Source of the DNA: Vibrio mediterranei
GTDB lineage: Bacteria > Pseudomonadota > Gammaproteobacteria > Enterobacterales > Vibrionaceae
Assembly (NCBI RefSeq): GCF_900088415.1
Contig: NZ_FLLQ01000002.1
Coordinates: forward strand, 735,330 to 799,329
DNA length: 64,000 nucleotides
Reading direction: 5' to 3'
Position numbers and translations under genes: made by a program. Every line of letters begins with the position of its first letter. Position 1 is the stretch's first letter. Below the pieces are notes generated by a model. It saw only the letters and a program-made list of their open reading frames with translations. It was not told where the DNA came from and did not search any database. Below are positions 1 through 12,276 of this stretch, one piece after another.

Positions 1-499
1 GAGCGTTGTCATGATAGTCGCGCACCAATGAAATGCTCGGAAGCGTCGAGATAGATTTACAAGCCTTGGCAATACCATCAAATGCAGCGGCAGTCGTCGT
101 CCCAGAGTACTGAGGATAAAGTGGCAGTACCACGACCTTATCAACCCCTTGATCTAGTAGTCTTGAGAGACCATCTTTAAGCGAAGGATTGCCATAGCTC
201 ATACCAAGTTCAACAGGCATATCCAGAGCTTGCGCCAGTTTGTCGGCTTGTTGACGGGAATACACCATTAGAGGTGAGCCCTGCTCCATCCATACTGATT
301 GATACAGTTTAGCGACCTTAGGAGAACGAATAGGCAAGATTACCCCGTGCAAAATAGGGCACCAAAGCCAACGATTCATATCCACAACGCGGTGATCATG
401 CAAGAATTCTTGTAAGAACGCTTTCACTCCTTTTGCTGTAGGTTCATCAGGCGTACCTAAGTTAACCAGCAAAACTCCCGTTTTTAGCGAACCGCTCAT
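1..499 (-). CDS. hemH: Ferrochelatase, N-terminal part (runs off the window)
   Basis: Inserts ferrous iron into protoporphyrin IX, the last step of haem synthesis. The minus-strand frame opens at 499 with [20 protein letters not shown], the conserved ferrochelatase start. It continues through an SPL..YS segment (around residues 80-85) and [14 protein letters not shown] (around residues 128-140), the ligand-contacting loop of the family. About 166 codons are visible and the rest lies left of position 1. It sits downstream of adk on the same strand, separated by a strong terminator, as in other vibrios. Identification is from motifs and gene order. Confidence 0.93.
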   Translation of the reverse strand, partial: MSGSLKTGVLLVNLGTPDEPTAKGVKAFLQEFLHDHRVVDMNRWLWCPILHGVILPIRSPKVAKLYQSVWMEQGSPLMVYSRQQADKLAQALDMPVELGMSYGNPSLKDGLSRLLDQGVDKVVVLPLYPQYSGTTTAAAFDGIAKACKSISTLPSISLVRDYHDNA

Positions 500-566
500 A
501 GACTTCCTTTTAGTTGTTATTTGATTTCTAAACGAATTATATACTCTAGCTGAGCATCCATGGATC

Positions 567-597
567 AAAAAAAACGACCTAAGAAGGTCGTTTTTTT
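567..597. terminator. Bidirectional intrinsic terminator between adk and hemH
   Basis: An A-run, the stem ACGACCT/AGGTCGT with a 4-base AAGA loop, and a T-run form a rho-independent terminator that works on both strands. It would end adk transcription just after its stop codon at 618. Confidence 0.85.
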
Positions 598-617
598 ACT
601 TGATTCACAATTGTGAA

Positions 618-1581
<964 letters not shown>

Positions 1582-3486
1582 TTAGACTTTAGACAAAAGC
1601 TTATTCACTGCACCTAGGAATTGAGATGGATCTGTCATAGAGCCACGCTCAGCCAGCATTGCTTGCCCTAGTAATACTTCAACCCAGCGACCAAACGCAT
1701 CTTCATCCGCTTCGTCTGCCATGCGTTTAACCAGCTCATGCTCAGGGTTAATTTCAAAGATGTACTTAACTTCAGGCACTTCCTGACCAGCTGCTTCAAG
1801 CAACTTCGCCATCTGTGTGCCCATTTCGAAGTCATCGGTAACCACAACAGCTGGAGTAGTCGCAAGCTTGAACGTGGTGCGAACTTCCTTAACGCGATCA
1901 CCTAGGTAAGCTTGAGTGCGCTCGACCACAGACTTAAACTCTTCCTCTGTCTCTTTTTGCTTCTCTTTTTCCGCTTCGTCTTCAAACTTACTTAAATCAA
2001 GACCCGACTTAGTAATAGACTGGAACTGCTTACCGTCAAACTCGGTTAGGTAGTTCATTAGCCATTCGTCAATGCGGTCATACATAAGAATAACTTCAAT
2101 GCCTTTCGCTTTGAATTGCTCCAAGTGTGGGCTGTTTTTTGCCGCCGCGTAACTATCCGCAGTTAGGTAATAGATCTTGTCTTGTTCTTCTTTCATGCGC
2201 TCAACATAAGACGCAAGAGACACAGTTTGCTCAGCCGAATCCACCTCCGTCGACGCAAAACGAAGCAGGCCAGCGACCTTCTCCTTATTTGCCATGTCTT
2301 CCGCTGGGCCTTCTTTCAGTACTAGGCCAAACTCCTTCCAGAACGCTTGATATTTCTCTTCATCATTCTTAGCCATGCGTTCAAGCATAGTTAGCACGCG
2401 CTTGGTGCATGCGCCACGCAGTGACTGAGTTACTTTGTTGTCTTGAAGAATTTCACGCGAAACGTTAAGTGGTAGATCATTTGAATCAATTAGACCACGG
2501 ACAAAACGCAAATAAGATGGCATGAACTGTTCTGCGTCATCCATAATAAATACACGTTGTACATACAGCTTAAGTCCGCTCTTATGATCGCGATTCATCA
2601 TATCCCAAGGCGCTTTAGCTGGAATGTACAACAAGCTAGTGTAGTCATTCTTACCTTCTACGCGGTTGTGACTCCATAGCAGAGGGTCAGCAAAGTCATG
2701 AGACACATGCTTATAGAACTCTTGATACTCTTCATCGGTAATATCAGATTTGTTGCGAGTCCAAAGTGCTTGCGCTTTGTTGATCTGTTCCCACTTACCT
2801 TGTTCTGTCTCTTTACCTTCTTCATCACGCTCAAGCGTCCAAATAGATACTGGAATGCCGATGTGGTCTGAATATTTGCTGATCACATCACGAAGGCGCC
2901 ATTCAGATAGGAACTCTTTGCCTTCTTCACGCATGTGAAGAATGATATCCGTACCACGTGTTTCTTTAGTAATATCTTCGATGGTGTAGTCGCCTTCACC
3001 GGCAGAGTGCCATTGCACCGCTTGGTCAGCTGCAGCACCCGCTGCGCGTGTGCGCACGGTCACCGCGTCTGCCACGATAAACGCTGAGTAGAAACCAACA
3101 CCGAATTGACCGATAAGTTGTGAGTCTTTACTTTGCTCATCTGACAATTTAGCAAAGAACTCTTTTGTGCCTGATTTTGCAATGGTGCCTAAGTGTTCGA
3201 TCACATCATCGCGCGTCATACCGATACCATTATCAGAAACGGTTAACGTGTTGCTGTCTGCATCAAACGACAACTTAACACCAAGGTCCGCATCACCTTG
3301 ATATAAATCTGCGTTAGATAAAGCCTGAAAGCGCAGCTTATCCGCCGCATCGGACGCATTGGAGATTAACTCTCTTAGAAAGATCTCTTTGTTTGAATAC
3401 AGAGAGTGAATCATTAAGTGAAGAAGTTGTTTTACCTCTGACTGAAAGCCACGGGTTTCTTTATTGTTAGTTTCAGCGGTGCTCAT
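1582..3486 (-). CDS. htpG: Chaperone HtpG (Hsp90 family)
   Basis: ATP-dependent cytosolic Hsp90 chaperone that matures client proteins under stress. I place the start at 3486 ([15 protein letters not shown]), preceded by GGAGATAG, giving 634 residues, the normal HtpG length. The frame could extend six codons further upstream. Hsp90 signatures are clear: [20 protein letters not shown] near residues 22-40, the ATP-site motifs DNGIGM and [11 protein letters not shown], and a middle domain with NVSREILQ. It is divergent from toxR. Confidence 0.97.
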   Translation of the reverse strand: MSTAETNNKETRGFQSEVKQLLHLMIHSLYSNKEIFLRELISNASDAADKLRFQALSNADLYQGDADLGVKLSFDADSNTLTVSDNGIGMTRDDVIEHLGTIAKSGTKEFFAKLSDEQSKDSQLIGQFGVGFYSAFIVADAVTVRTRAAGAAADQAVQWHSAGEGDYTIEDITKETRGTDIILHMREEGKEFLSEWRLRDVISKYSDHIGIPVSIWTLERDEEGKETEQGKWEQINKAQALWTRNKSDITDEEYQEFYKHVSHDFADPLLWSHNRVEGKNDYTSLLYIPAKAPWDMMNRDHKSGLKLYVQRVFIMDDAEQFMPSYLRFVRGLIDSNDLPLNVSREILQDNKVTQSLRGACTKRVLTMLERMAKNDEEKYQAFWKEFGLVLKEGPAEDMANKEKVAGLLRFASTEVDSAEQTVSLASYVERMKEEQDKIYYLTADSYAAAKNSPHLEQFKAKGIEVILMYDRIDEWLMNYLTEFDGKQFQSITKSGLDLSKFEDEAEKEKQKETEEEFKSVVERTQAYLGDRVKEVRTTFKLATTPAVVVTDDFEMGTQMAKLLEAAGQEVPEVKYIFEINPEHELVKRMADEADEDAFGRWVEVLLGQAMLAERGSMTDPSQFLGAVNKLLSKV

Positions 3487-3747
3487 GCTATCTCCATTAC
3501 ACATTTAATACCGAGTTTTGACATTTTCTGGAACTCGCTATTGCTATGATTAATCTGCTAAAGAAATGAGGATGAAGATTGTAAATTCAAGGTCAAAAAA
3601 CATAAAAATGCTGTTTTTTTGATTTGTTTTTATTATCCTACTGCTCCTGACTATAAAAAAATCCTAAAATCCTATAATTGGCTCTGCAATTATTCAGTGC
3701 CAAAATATCAGTATCTGTCGCGTTGCGGCACTAAAAAGAAGAATGCA

Positions 3748-4578
3748 ATGAGTAACATAGGCACTAAGTTTATACTCGGTCAAAAGTACATTTTTGACCC
3801 TAATAGCAACTCTTTAGTCGATCAAACCAATAACGATGAAGTAGTCCGTCTTGGTAGTAATGAAAGTCGCATTTTACTTCTACTCGCTGAAAGACCGAAC
3901 GAAGTCGTGACCCGTAACGACCTTCATGAATTTGTTTGGAGAGATCAAGGCTTTGAAGTCGATGACTCAAGCTTGACTCAAGCTATCTCTACACTTCGTA
4001 AGATGCTGAAGGATCCAACAAAATCACCGCAATTTGTTAAGACGGTGCCTAAACGTGGCTATCAACTTATATCTAGTGTTGAGCGCTCTGTACCTGTCGC
4101 TTCATCAGAAGCCATAAATGAAGCTCCTGTTGTTGACCTTGCCAAAGAACTGCAAGAGCCAAGTGCTGCGTCAGCGACTCCTTACTCAGAGCCAGTCATC
4201 CCACCGGCCCCAAAAGAGAAAACGCCGCCAACCGTTTGGGCAATGGTCGTAGTGGCAATTTTGCTACCTATTCTTGTACTTATGGCAACCAATCCAGCAC
4301 AGTCTAGCTTTAAAGAGCTTGGTATGGTGGAAAGCGTGAAGATTGTGACGCCTGAAAACCACCCTGATGTCTCTAGCTGGCAACCAAAGATTGAGCAATG
4401 TGTTGCTAAGTATATTGAAACACATACTGACGACATGCTGCCTCTAGAGGTGATTGTAACAGGCGATCAGAGTGATCAAATTGCCCTTAACTTTATTCAT
4501 AGCGTCGAATTCTCTGGTGAAAATAGCACAATGCGTATTTTTACTGAGCAATCAGACCTAAGCAAAGTGTGCAAGTAA
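3748..4578 (+). CDS. toxR: Transmembrane transcriptional regulator ToxR
   Basis: Inner-membrane one-component regulator of outer-membrane porins and virulence or bile responses in vibrios. The N-terminal OmpR-like winged helix (about residues 10-110) includes SNESRILLLLAERPNEVVTR and KTVPKRGYQLI. A proline-rich linker, one membrane helix (about residues 165-182) and a periplasmic domain follow. Two cysteines there (KIEQCV and the C-terminal VCK) match the redox pair of known ToxR. The frame is open 43 codons upstream, but homology starts at MSNIGTKF, giving 276 residues. The stop lies 11 bases before toxS, so the two form an operon. Confidence 0.96.
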   Translation: MSNIGTKFILGQKYIFDPNSNSLVDQTNNDEVVRLGSNESRILLLLAERPNEVVTRNDLHEFVWRDQGFEVDDSSLTQAISTLRKMLKDPTKSPQFVKTVPKRGYQLISSVERSVPVASSEAINEAPVVDLAKELQEPSAASATPYSEPVIPPAPKEKTPPTVWAMVVVAILLPILVLMATNPAQSSFKELGMVESVKIVTPENHPDVSSWQPKIEQCVAKYIETHTDDMLPLEVIVTGDQSDQIALNFIHSVEFSGENSTMRIFTEQSDLSKVCK

Positions 4579-4589
4579 GGAGTGTCCTG

Positions 4590-5108
4590 ATGAAAATGAA
4601 ATACGCTGCTATTTTACTTGCGCTATCTACTGCTCTAAGTGCTTGGCTTTACTGGGGAAGTGATTTAAAAATCGAGCAAGTTCTAACCTCCAATGAATGG
4701 CAATCCAACATGGTGGGTATCATTGCTGCTCGTGACTATCCGGATACAGATATCGGACCGTTAAGCCGTTTAGAAATGTCGGCTAATGTAAAGTATTTGC
4801 CGGGTGGTGAATATATCCGTGAATCTTCAATGCGCTTATACGGTAGTGATCCAGAAAAACACACCTTGATTAAGATTTCTGAGAAAGGCGCTTGGGCCAT
4901 CAGTGACAACTACTTACTGATTTCACCTCGAGAGTTCAAAGACACTGCGACGGCACAATCGGATGAGTTTACTCATGAGCAACTTGCGATGATTAAGCAG
5001 TTCCTAAAAATGGAAGCTCAGCAGAGTCGCCGTATTGATATTGTTAACGAAAAAACACTATTGCTGACCAGTTTAAACCAAGGTTCATCCATCTTATTTT
5101 CTAACTAA
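4590..5108 (+). CDS. toxS: ToxS, periplasmic partner of ToxR
   Basis: Membrane-anchored effector that stabilises ToxR and contributes to its bile-responsive periplasmic complex. It has a single N-terminal hydrophobic helix (about residues 3-20, ending AWLYWGSD) and the family motif QVLTSNEWQS. I chose the ATG at 4590, with AAGGAGTG about nine bases upstream, giving 172 residues. An upstream in-frame start overlapping toxR looks less likely. A terminator follows directly. Confidence 0.95.
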   Translation: MKMKYAAILLALSTALSAWLYWGSDLKIEQVLTSNEWQSNMVGIIAARDYPDTDIGPLSRLEMSANVKYLPGGEYIRESSMRLYGSDPEKHTLIKISEKGAWAISDNYLLISPREFKDTATAQSDEFTHEQLAMIKQFLKMEAQQSRRIDIVNEKTLLLTSLNQGSSILFSN

Positions 5109-5129
5109 GTTAGATGTTAAATATTATAA

Positions 5130-5158
5130 AGGAGGCGATTGCCTCCTTTGTTTTTGTA
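5130..5158 (+). terminator. toxRS terminator
   Basis: Stem AAAGGAGGC/GCCTCCTTT with a short loop followed by a T-rich run, 20 bases after the toxS stop. Confidence 0.85.
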
Positions 5159-5176
5159 GCAAAAAAGTTTACGCCC

Positions 5177-5208
5177 ATAAAAAAACCAGAGCCAGGCTCT
5201 GGTTTTTT
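5177..5208. terminator. Bidirectional terminator serving the flagellin gene
   Basis: A-run, stem ACCAGAGCC/GGCTCTGGT, then a T-run. It is symmetrical, so it can end both toxRS read-through and the minus-strand flagellin whose stop is at 5231. Confidence 0.85.
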
Positions 5209-5230
5209 TGTTTGCCACCCAACACGACGC

Positions 5231-6379
5231 TTAGCCTAGTAGGCTCAATGCTGCGTTTGGCGCTTGTTTCGCTTGTGCCAAAATCGAACTTGAAGCTTGC
5301 GATAGAATTTGGTTCTTCGTCATCGCTGTCGTCTCTTTCGCGAAGTCCGTGTCTTTGATACGGCTCTTCGACGCGTTCACATTCTCATTGATGTTGTCTA
5401 GGTTGTTGATAGCGTGGTTGAAGCGGTTTTGGAAAGCACCAAGCTCTGCACGGTGACTATCCACATACTTCATCGCTGAGTCCAGAATCGCAACGGACTC
5501 CTGAGCGCCACCTACTGACGTGACATCAATATCGTTAACTGTTGCTGCTGCCGCTGCACCTGACATGTCTAGCTCACCTGAACCCGCTAGCGTACCACCG
5601 AAGCTTAATGATGCGCTGTCGATGTCTTTATTGTTGCTGGCGAATACTTGTAGAGCGCCATCTTCATCTACAGACGCTTGCACTAGGTCAGTTTGACCAT
5701 TGATGTACGTCGCTAGCTGCTCAATGTCGTCGCCTTGTTTCGCGTTAATCGTCAGCGTTGTCATCGCGTTACCCGCGCTGTCGTTCATGTCGATTGTCAG
5801 TGTTGAGCTTGCTGCCACTGACCAATCTTTATCTTTTGCGTTTGCTGCTTGGTAAACCGAGCCACCCATGCCGCTGTTGTCTGAGCGCATATCTTTCAGG
5901 CTTAGCATCACCGCTTCACCATTATTTGAACCGATTTGGAATGACTGAGTACCGTAAGTACCGTTCAGTAGACGGTTACCACCAAATGCTGTGGTTTCAG
6001 CGACGCGGTTTAGTTCGTTGTTCAGTGCCGTCACTTCTTCTTGAATCGCCACACGCTCTGCTTTTGAGTTTGAGCCGTTTGCCGATTGCAGTGATAGGTC
6101 ACGCATACGTTGCAGGATGTTCGTTGTCTCATTCATCGCGCCTTCAGCAGTTTGAGCGATAGAGATACCATCGTTCGCGTTGCGCACTGCCACATCAAGA
6201 CCACGGCTTTGAACGTTCAAACGGTTCGAAATTTGTAGACCCGCTGCGTCGTCTTTCGCACTGTTGATTTTATGACCTGAAGACAAACGCTCCATTGATG
6301 TTGCTTGCGCTTGACTTGCATTGTTTAAGTAACGCTGAGCCGTCATCGCTGAAACGTTAGTATTTACATTCACTGCCAT
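5231..6379 (-). CDS. Polar flagellin
   Basis: Structural subunit of the sheathed polar flagellar filament. Start placed at 6379 ([18 protein letters not shown]), because flagellins begin with this helix and AATTGGAG precedes it. The longer frame to 6472 would add 31 unrelated residues. The product has 382 residues with conserved N-terminal ([20 protein letters not shown]) and C-terminal ([20 protein letters not shown]) D0/D1 helices around a variable centre. Vibrios carry five or six paralogues, so I do not assign a letter. A second flagellin lies upstream on the same strand. Confidence 0.95.
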   Translation of the reverse strand: MAVNVNTNVSAMTAQRYLNNASQAQATSMERLSSGHKINSAKDDAAGLQISNRLNVQSRGLDVAVRNANDGISIAQTAEGAMNETTNILQRMRDLSLQSANGSNSKAERVAIQEEVTALNNELNRVAETTAFGGNRLLNGTYGTQSFQIGSNNGEAVMLSLKDMRSDNSGMGGSVYQAANAKDKDWSVAASSTLTIDMNDSAGNAMTTLTINAKQGDDIEQLATYINGQTDLVQASVDEDGALQVFASNNKDIDSASLSFGGTLAGSGELDMSGAAAAATVNDIDVTSVGGAQESVAILDSAMKYVDSHRAELGAFQNRFNHAINNLDNINENVNASKSRIKDTDFAKETTAMTKNQILSQASSSILAQAKQAPNAALSLLG

Positions 6380-6618
6380 GTTGTTTCTCCAATTGATTTT
6401 CCGGTGTAGCGGTTTCCGACGTCTCGGAAAACCAAGTAGTTCTCTCAAAGTTACTATCTTTATCGTCTTCAAAAAGAAAGACTTGAGAAGTTTATTTATG
6501 GAAAACCACTTTTTTTATGGCGTTGGGCATGATTTGTGATAAGAAACATAAAAAGTGAAGTTTTGCAGGAAAAAGAGCTAAAGTTATCTGCCAAGCCGTC
6601 GTACGACCTATTTTGCGA

Positions 6619-7755
6619 TTAGCTCTGCAAAAGAGTAAGTGCTAGGTTGGGTGTCTGTTTTGCTTGAGCCAAAATCGTAGTGCTAACCTGTTGAAGGATT
6701 TGTTGCTTTAACATTTCAGTCGTTTCTTTCGCGTAGTCAGTATCTTTAATGCGGCTGTTCGAAGACGATAAGTTCTCTTCCATATTTGCCAGATTATTAA
6801 TGGTATGACCTAGCCTATTTTGATAAGCCCCTAGCTCAGCCCGATGACCATCCACATACTTTAAAGCTTGATCGATTACAGACACCGACATTTGCGCACC
6901 GCCTACTCCTTCGATAGACAAATTATCCACCGTCACAATACCCTGTGTCGCAATATCTAAAGCTTGAGCAAAGTTCCCTGAAAATGTAACGCTACTGGTG
7001 ACTTGCTGGGAGTCAGCGAACAATTGTAACTGCCCCTGCTCGTTTACTGAGGCTGACATCGTATCCGTTTGCCCGTTAATGTAAGTCGCAACCTGTTCAA
7101 TATCATCGCCAACTTTAAGCTCTATCGTGTCAGTCTGAGTTCTACCTTGAGCATCTTGATAACTGAAACTCAAGCTGCGATTACTTGAATCCACCTGCCA
7201 CGATTCAGAAACGCTATTATTGGCACGATAAGCAACTCCGCCCATTTCCAATTGGTCAGAACGCATATTTTTTAGTTCAACCTGAATGGCCTCTCCTGCC
7301 TGGGCACCTATTTGAAACGTGGTCTTACCAAAGCTTCCATTGAGCAATCTTTTACCACCGAACGAGGTGGTTTCTGCGATTCGATTTAGCTCATCATTGA
7401 GGGCAGAAAACTCTTCTTGTAGCGCCTTTCGCTCTTGAGCCGAGTTGGAACCATTGGCTGATTGCAGCGAGAGGTCTCGCATTCGTTGTAGGATTGCCGT
7501 GGTTTCATTCATCGCGCCTTCTGCGGTTTGCATGATGGAAATACCATCATTTGCATTACGCTGCGCTACACCTAGGCCACTGATTTGAGCTTCTAATCGA
7601 TTAGAAATTTGCAGGCCCGCTACATCGTCCTTAGCACTATTAATGCGATAGCCAGACGACAGACGCTCTAACGACTGATTCAACGCCTGAGACGCTTTAT
7701 TCAGTTGATTTTGGGCCATCATTGCACTGACATTGGTATTAACAGTAATCGACAT
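6619..7755 (-). CDS. Polar flagellin, diverged paralogue
   Basis: Second flagellin of 378 residues starting [18 protein letters not shown]. Conserved terminal helices match the neighbour at 5231-6379, while the central third differs (for example the [19 protein letters not shown] stretch). A 240-bp spacer separates the two genes, so each probably has its own promoter. It could be a minor filament subunit; vibrios usually depend on one flagellin under RpoN/FlrC control and transcribe the others from FliA promoters. I did not find a convincing sigma-factor motif by eye. Confidence 0.94.
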   Translation of the reverse strand: MSITVNTNVSAMMAQNQLNKASQALNQSLERLSSGYRINSAKDDVAGLQISNRLEAQISGLGVAQRNANDGISIMQTAEGAMNETTAILQRMRDLSLQSANGSNSAQERKALQEEFSALNDELNRIAETTSFGGKRLLNGSFGKTTFQIGAQAGEAIQVELKNMRSDQLEMGGVAYRANNSVSESWQVDSSNRSLSFSYQDAQGRTQTDTIELKVGDDIEQVATYINGQTDTMSASVNEQGQLQLFADSQQVTSSVTFSGNFAQALDIATQGIVTVDNLSIEGVGGAQMSVSVIDQALKYVDGHRAELGAYQNRLGHTINNLANMEENLSSSNSRIKDTDYAKETTEMLKQQILQQVSTTILAQAKQTPNLALTLLQS

Positions 7756-7869
7756 ACAAGTTCCGAAAACAAAAGGGTTACTTTGATATCGACTAAATGA
7801 GAAAAAACTGAAGGGGAAAAAGATAGTGAGAAGGTTCCTAGTACAAACGCCTAGGAACCAAGATATGGA

Positions 7870-8775
7870 TTATGCTGCGATATTTAGTGAGGCAAGCATC
7901 TCTTGCGACGGCGCAAAGAAATACGCCCCTGTGACCGCTTTGGTAAAGCGTAACAACTGGTCAGTTTTACCATCAGTTGCACCGTACATACTTTCAAGCA
8001 TCGCATCGAAGTTATGTACCGTATGACAATAAGCAATGAACAGTAAGCCATGAGCGCCACTTACCGTACCATACGGCAAGCTGTGACGAACAATTTTAAG
8101 TCCTTTGCCTTCCTCTTTGATGTCTACACGCCCTACGTGAGATGCAGCAGGAACATCATCCAGCTCTATAGAATCAGGCTTGGTACGACCGATTACTTTC
8201 TCTTGTGCTGCAACATTAAGGCGGTTCCACGCAGGCAGATTATGTTCAAAACGTTGCACCATTACGTAACTTCCAGAGGCAAACTCACCATCAGCAACTA
8301 ATGCGACTTCACCACGCTGATCACCTTTCGGGTTTTCAGTGCCATCAATAAAGTCCGTCATATCACGAGCATCCATAAAGCGATAGCCGTAGGTCTCATC
8401 CACAACAGTTACGTCCTCAGCAATCTGACCCATGAGTTTACGCAACACATAAAAATGCAGATCATGACGCTTAGAGTGACAATGCACTAATACATCTACT
8501 TCAGTCGATGGGGCGTGAATATCACCTTCACCTAGTTCTGGGAACGCTTTCAGCTCTGGCGGCATCGCCTGTTCAAACTGTGTCCAGAATGAGTGAGAGA
8601 ACGCCACTGATGACGTCAGTTCAGCACCAGGTTGAGACTCATTAAGCTCTTTTACTAACTGTGGTAATGCTTGCAGTGCACTTAGCACTTGCTGAGGGTT
8701 TTGATTCACTTTTAACTGCATGTACAACGCAAATGGTTCAGCATCAGGCGTTATCGCACTTTGTGGTAATGACAT
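7870..8775 (-). CDS. DyP-type haem peroxidase (YfeX-like)
   Basis: Dye-decolorizing peroxidase using haem and H2O2; the YfeX branch is cytosolic with a debated porphyrinogen role. The 301-residue protein has the family GxxDG motif as FIDGTENPKGD (near residue 142), with its catalytic Asp, and a proximal His region near GRVDIKEEGKGLKIVRHSLPY split over the distal sheet. It lies 36 bases downstream of a DUF2919 membrane protein gene, the same pairing as yfeX-yfeZ in enterobacteria, so the two are likely co-transcribed. Confidence 0.92.
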   Translation of the reverse strand: MSLPQSAITPDAEPFALYMQLKVNQNPQQVLSALQALPQLVKELNESQPGAELTSSVAFSHSFWTQFEQAMPPELKAFPELGEGDIHAPSTEVDVLVHCHSKRHDLHFYVLRKLMGQIAEDVTVVDETYGYRFMDARDMTDFIDGTENPKGDQRGEVALVADGEFASGSYVMVQRFEHNLPAWNRLNVAAQEKVIGRTKPDSIELDDVPAASHVGRVDIKEEGKGLKIVRHSLPYGTVSGAHGLLFIAYCHTVHNFDAMLESMYGATDGKTDQLLRFTKAVTGAYFFAPSQEMLASLNIAA

Positions 8776-8811
8776 TGATCTTTCCTCTGTTTTTGCACAG
8801 TGTATTTTTAA

Positions 8812-9306
8812 CTAGTTACTCGTAGTATGACCTTGATCAGTAACTGTATTGATTTTTCTTGGCATCGCTAAGCAATCTATCACATAGCGACTATTTACCA
8901 AATAAATAGCAAACCAGCACAGCAGTACCAGAGTCATCGCGTTGGTCCAGGTAAACTGCCAGTGCTGTAAGCTGACTAAGTAGACAGTATGTCCTAGCTG
9001 CATTAGCACCACGAGAATAGAAGTGCCTCTTAAATAGCTAACAGAGCGATTGATTTTGTCTGTATCCGCTTTACGCAATCCCATTAGCCACATTCCTACA
9101 ACAATCGGTAGCCCCATGGCCAATCCGAGGTAAAGCATAGTGTGGTTTGGGTAAACATACTCGAGAATTTGACTTCCATCTTGGCGACTCGCACCAGCAA
9201 CAATAAATACCACCCAGGCACGTGTCAGGAACGCCCACCCTAACCAGAGCCAAACTGGCGCTTTGAGGATTCCGTGCTGGTCATATTGTTCTATGCCATA
9301 GCGCAT
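8812..9306 (-). CDS. DUF2919 membrane protein (YfeZ-like)
   Basis: Small inner-membrane protein of unknown function with four or five predicted helices (about residues 20-40, 60-80, 95-115 and 130-148). Start chosen at MRYGIEQYDQHG (9306); four further codons are open upstream. The YD.HG..K.P...W motif at the N-terminus is typical of DUF2919. It forms a tight unit with the DyP peroxidase gene, as in E. coli yfeZ-yfeX. Confidence 0.8.
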   Translation of the reverse strand: MRYGIEQYDQHGILKAPVWLWLGWAFLTRAWVVFIVAGASRQDGSQILEYVYPNHTMLYLGLAMGLPIVVGMWLMGLRKADTDKINRSVSYLRGTSILVVLMQLGHTVYLVSLQHWQFTWTNAMTLVLLCWFAIYLVNSRYVIDCLAMPRKINTVTDQGHTTSN

Positions 9307-9412
9307 AATACGTCTCAAATTCTAACTAATATCAAACTATATGGTGTTAATGGCGCAATGATTCAAGTTCAAACTCTTGGTTATGATAAAATGCAGCAAA
9401 TTTTGAGTTAGG

Positions 9413-9760
9413 ATGAGTATGAAAACCAACAAAAGTGCGCCTTCTGTAGAAACGCAGCAAGAAGCGATGCGCATAGCGAAATCAACCCAAAAGCCTGGTC
9501 AAACAAAAGAACAGACTAAATTGATCGCTCAAGGAATTGAAAAAGGCATCGCGCAATTTAAAAAACAGCAGAAAGAGAAAAAACGTCAGGCAGATAAAGC
9601 GCTAAAAAAACAGAAAAGAGATAAGCAGCAACGTGAGCACGTTGAAGCAGGCAATCAAACACAAGATGTTCAAGTTCAAGAAGTAGGCTCTACGCGTTTA
9701 CCTTGGATGTTATTGGTATTCAGCTGGATAGGTTTTATCGCTTATGTTGCTCTTAACTAA
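9413..9760 (+). CDS. DUF2956 protein
   Basis: Unknown function, 115 residues, recognised as the vibrio/gamma-proteobacterial DUF2956 type. It has an N-terminal TQQEAMRIAKSTQKPGQTKEQTK motif region, a long Lys/Gln-rich charged helix (about residues 40-80) and one C-terminal membrane anchor (about 97-113). It overlaps the next gene by 17 bases in another frame, which suggests translational coupling. Confidence 0.8.
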   Translation: MSMKTNKSAPSVETQQEAMRIAKSTQKPGQTKEQTKLIAQGIEKGIAQFKKQQKEKKRQADKALKKQKRDKQQREHVEAGNQTQDVQVQEVGSTRLPWMLLVFSWIGFIAYVALN

Positions 9761-10094
9761 ACGCGGTCTCGGTGCTCTAACTGCACTGATTGTGTTGCAA
9801 GGCTGCTCAACACCAAGCAATCAACTTTCGTCAACACAAGCTGAGCGCGTTGAGGTAAGACTGGATGCCACTATGGATGTCTCATCTTGCGTTTGGAAAG
9901 GCGACATCACTGGTTCAGAAGGACGCTGGTATAGCTCGATTTTTTATGGCAATGATGCACTGGCCCGTGGCGCAATGAATGACATAAAGAATCATGCAAG
10001 TGAGTTGGAAGCAGATACTGTACTTTTGCTATCCCCTCTCGACTTTCAAACGTCGGTAACCTTGATAGGTAGCGCATACCGCTGTAAAAAATAA
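9744..10094 (+). CDS. DUF4156 lipoprotein
   Basis: A 116-residue predicted lipoprotein. A hydrophobic signal ends in VLQGCSTPS, a good lipobox with Cys at about residue 21. Two more cysteines (SSCVWKG and the C-terminal YRCKK) could form a disulfide in the periplasm. The layout and the GNDALARGAMNDIKNHASELEADTV segment match DUF4156. Function unknown. Confidence 0.8.
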   Translation: MLLLTKRGLGALTALIVLQGCSTPSNQLSSTQAERVEVRLDATMDVSSCVWKGDITGSEGRWYSSIFYGNDALARGAMNDIKNHASELEADTVLLLSPLDFQTSVTLIGSAYRCKK

Positions 10095-10177
10095 AGCCAG
10101 AGTCTTCACTCTGGCCTCATTTATCATCCATATGCACACGGCTGATACTTAATTCACACTCAACAACGATCTGCTGT

Positions 10178-10465
10178 TTAAACGCCAAGAGTCGACTCGA
10201 TGTCATTCTGGCGTTCAATCACCCATTGGCTGTCGAATGGTCCCCAGTCAGATAACTGGTAATAACCATCATTGTGTCTACGCCCATCTTGAACAAACAT
10301 GAGCTCAATGCCGATACCAGGTAGCGCCTTGATTACATCTTGAATTGTTCGGCGAGGCCACCCCGTTTTTTCGATAAGTTTTGGCACATTCGGTCTCTCG
10401 ATGCTCTCAACAAGCAATGCGAGATAGAGACGACGTGCAAAAACAGGACTCAGTTCCATTGACAC
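10178..10465 (-). CDS. Winged helix-turn-helix protein
   Basis: A 95-residue protein that is almost entirely a wHTH fold: ELSPVFARRLYLALLVESI, then PNVPKLIEKTGWPRRTIQDVIKALP as the recognition helix-turn-helix, then a GIG..F.QDGRRHNDGYY wing. It resembles the HTH_43 family found near arsC/dapE in vibrios. The target is unknown. It is divergent from the arsC-like gene, with a 290-bp spacer between them. Confidence 0.75.
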   Translation of the reverse strand: MSMELSPVFARRLYLALLVESIERPNVPKLIEKTGWPRRTIQDVIKALPGIGIELMFVQDGRRHNDGYYQLSDWGPFDSQWVIERQNDIESTLGV

Positions 10466-10752
10466 CTCCTATTTATGTGCATTTCCAATATATTGGATTT
10501 CAACAAGATGGTGTTGCGCTTGATCAATTTCTCGATAATCCGCGCGATATCAACAATTCAGATTTTGTAACTTTTCATCAATATCGGTCAATTTAGCTGG
10601 CTTTTCTGTTGTTTTTGCGCCATCTGTTCAGAGCAAGCAGATCAGAACAAGTGTGATAAAGAACAAGTTTTTGTTTATAAGGAGAGTTCTTGATAGGATG
10701 CTTGAAAACAAAATTGCCGAGTCGGCAAGTCAAATATAGAAAGGAAGTCATT

Positions 10753-11103
10753 ATGTCGATCACCATGTTTGGGATCCCTAACTGCGACACAATTAAAAAA
10801 GCTAAAAAGTGGCTCGAAGCTAATGACGTGGAGTACACATTTCACGACTATCGTAAGACTGGCATTTCAGAGCAAATGGTTCGCGAGTTTTGTGATGCTC
10901 TAGGTTGGGAACAAGTACTAAACAAACGCGGCACGACGTACCGCCAGCTTTCACAAGAGCAAAAAGACACACTTAATGAAGACTCAGCGATTTCACTTCT
11001 TGTTGAGCACCCTGCCATGATTAAACGTCCTATTATCGATATTGACGGCAGCAAACACATCGGCTTCAAAGCTGATCAATACCAACAAATTTTCAACGCA
11101 TAA
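10753..11103 (+). CDS. ArsC/Spx-family protein (YffB-like)
   Basis: Thioredoxin-fold protein of the ArsC/YffB family, 116 residues, beginning MSITMFGIPNCDTIKKAKKW with the single active-site Cys near residue 11. The start was chosen at 10753, behind AAAGGAAG, because an upstream 21-codon extension has no homologous look. It sits 34 bases before dapE, the conserved arsC-dapE pair of gamma-proteobacteria. True arsenate reductase activity is doubtful for this branch. Confidence 0.88.
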   Translation: MSITMFGIPNCDTIKKAKKWLEANDVEYTFHDYRKTGISEQMVREFCDALGWEQVLNKRGTTYRQLSQEQKDTLNEDSAISLLVEHPAMIKRPIIDIDGSKHIGFKADQYQQIFNA

Positions 11104-11119
11104 TTCGAATTAACGATAA

Positions 11120-12274
<1,155 letters not shown>

Positions 12275-12276
12275 AT

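Noticed and set aside
3619..3747. Longer ToxR start
   Set aside because: ToxR homology begins at MSNIGTKF (3748); the upstream 43 codons are leader sequence.
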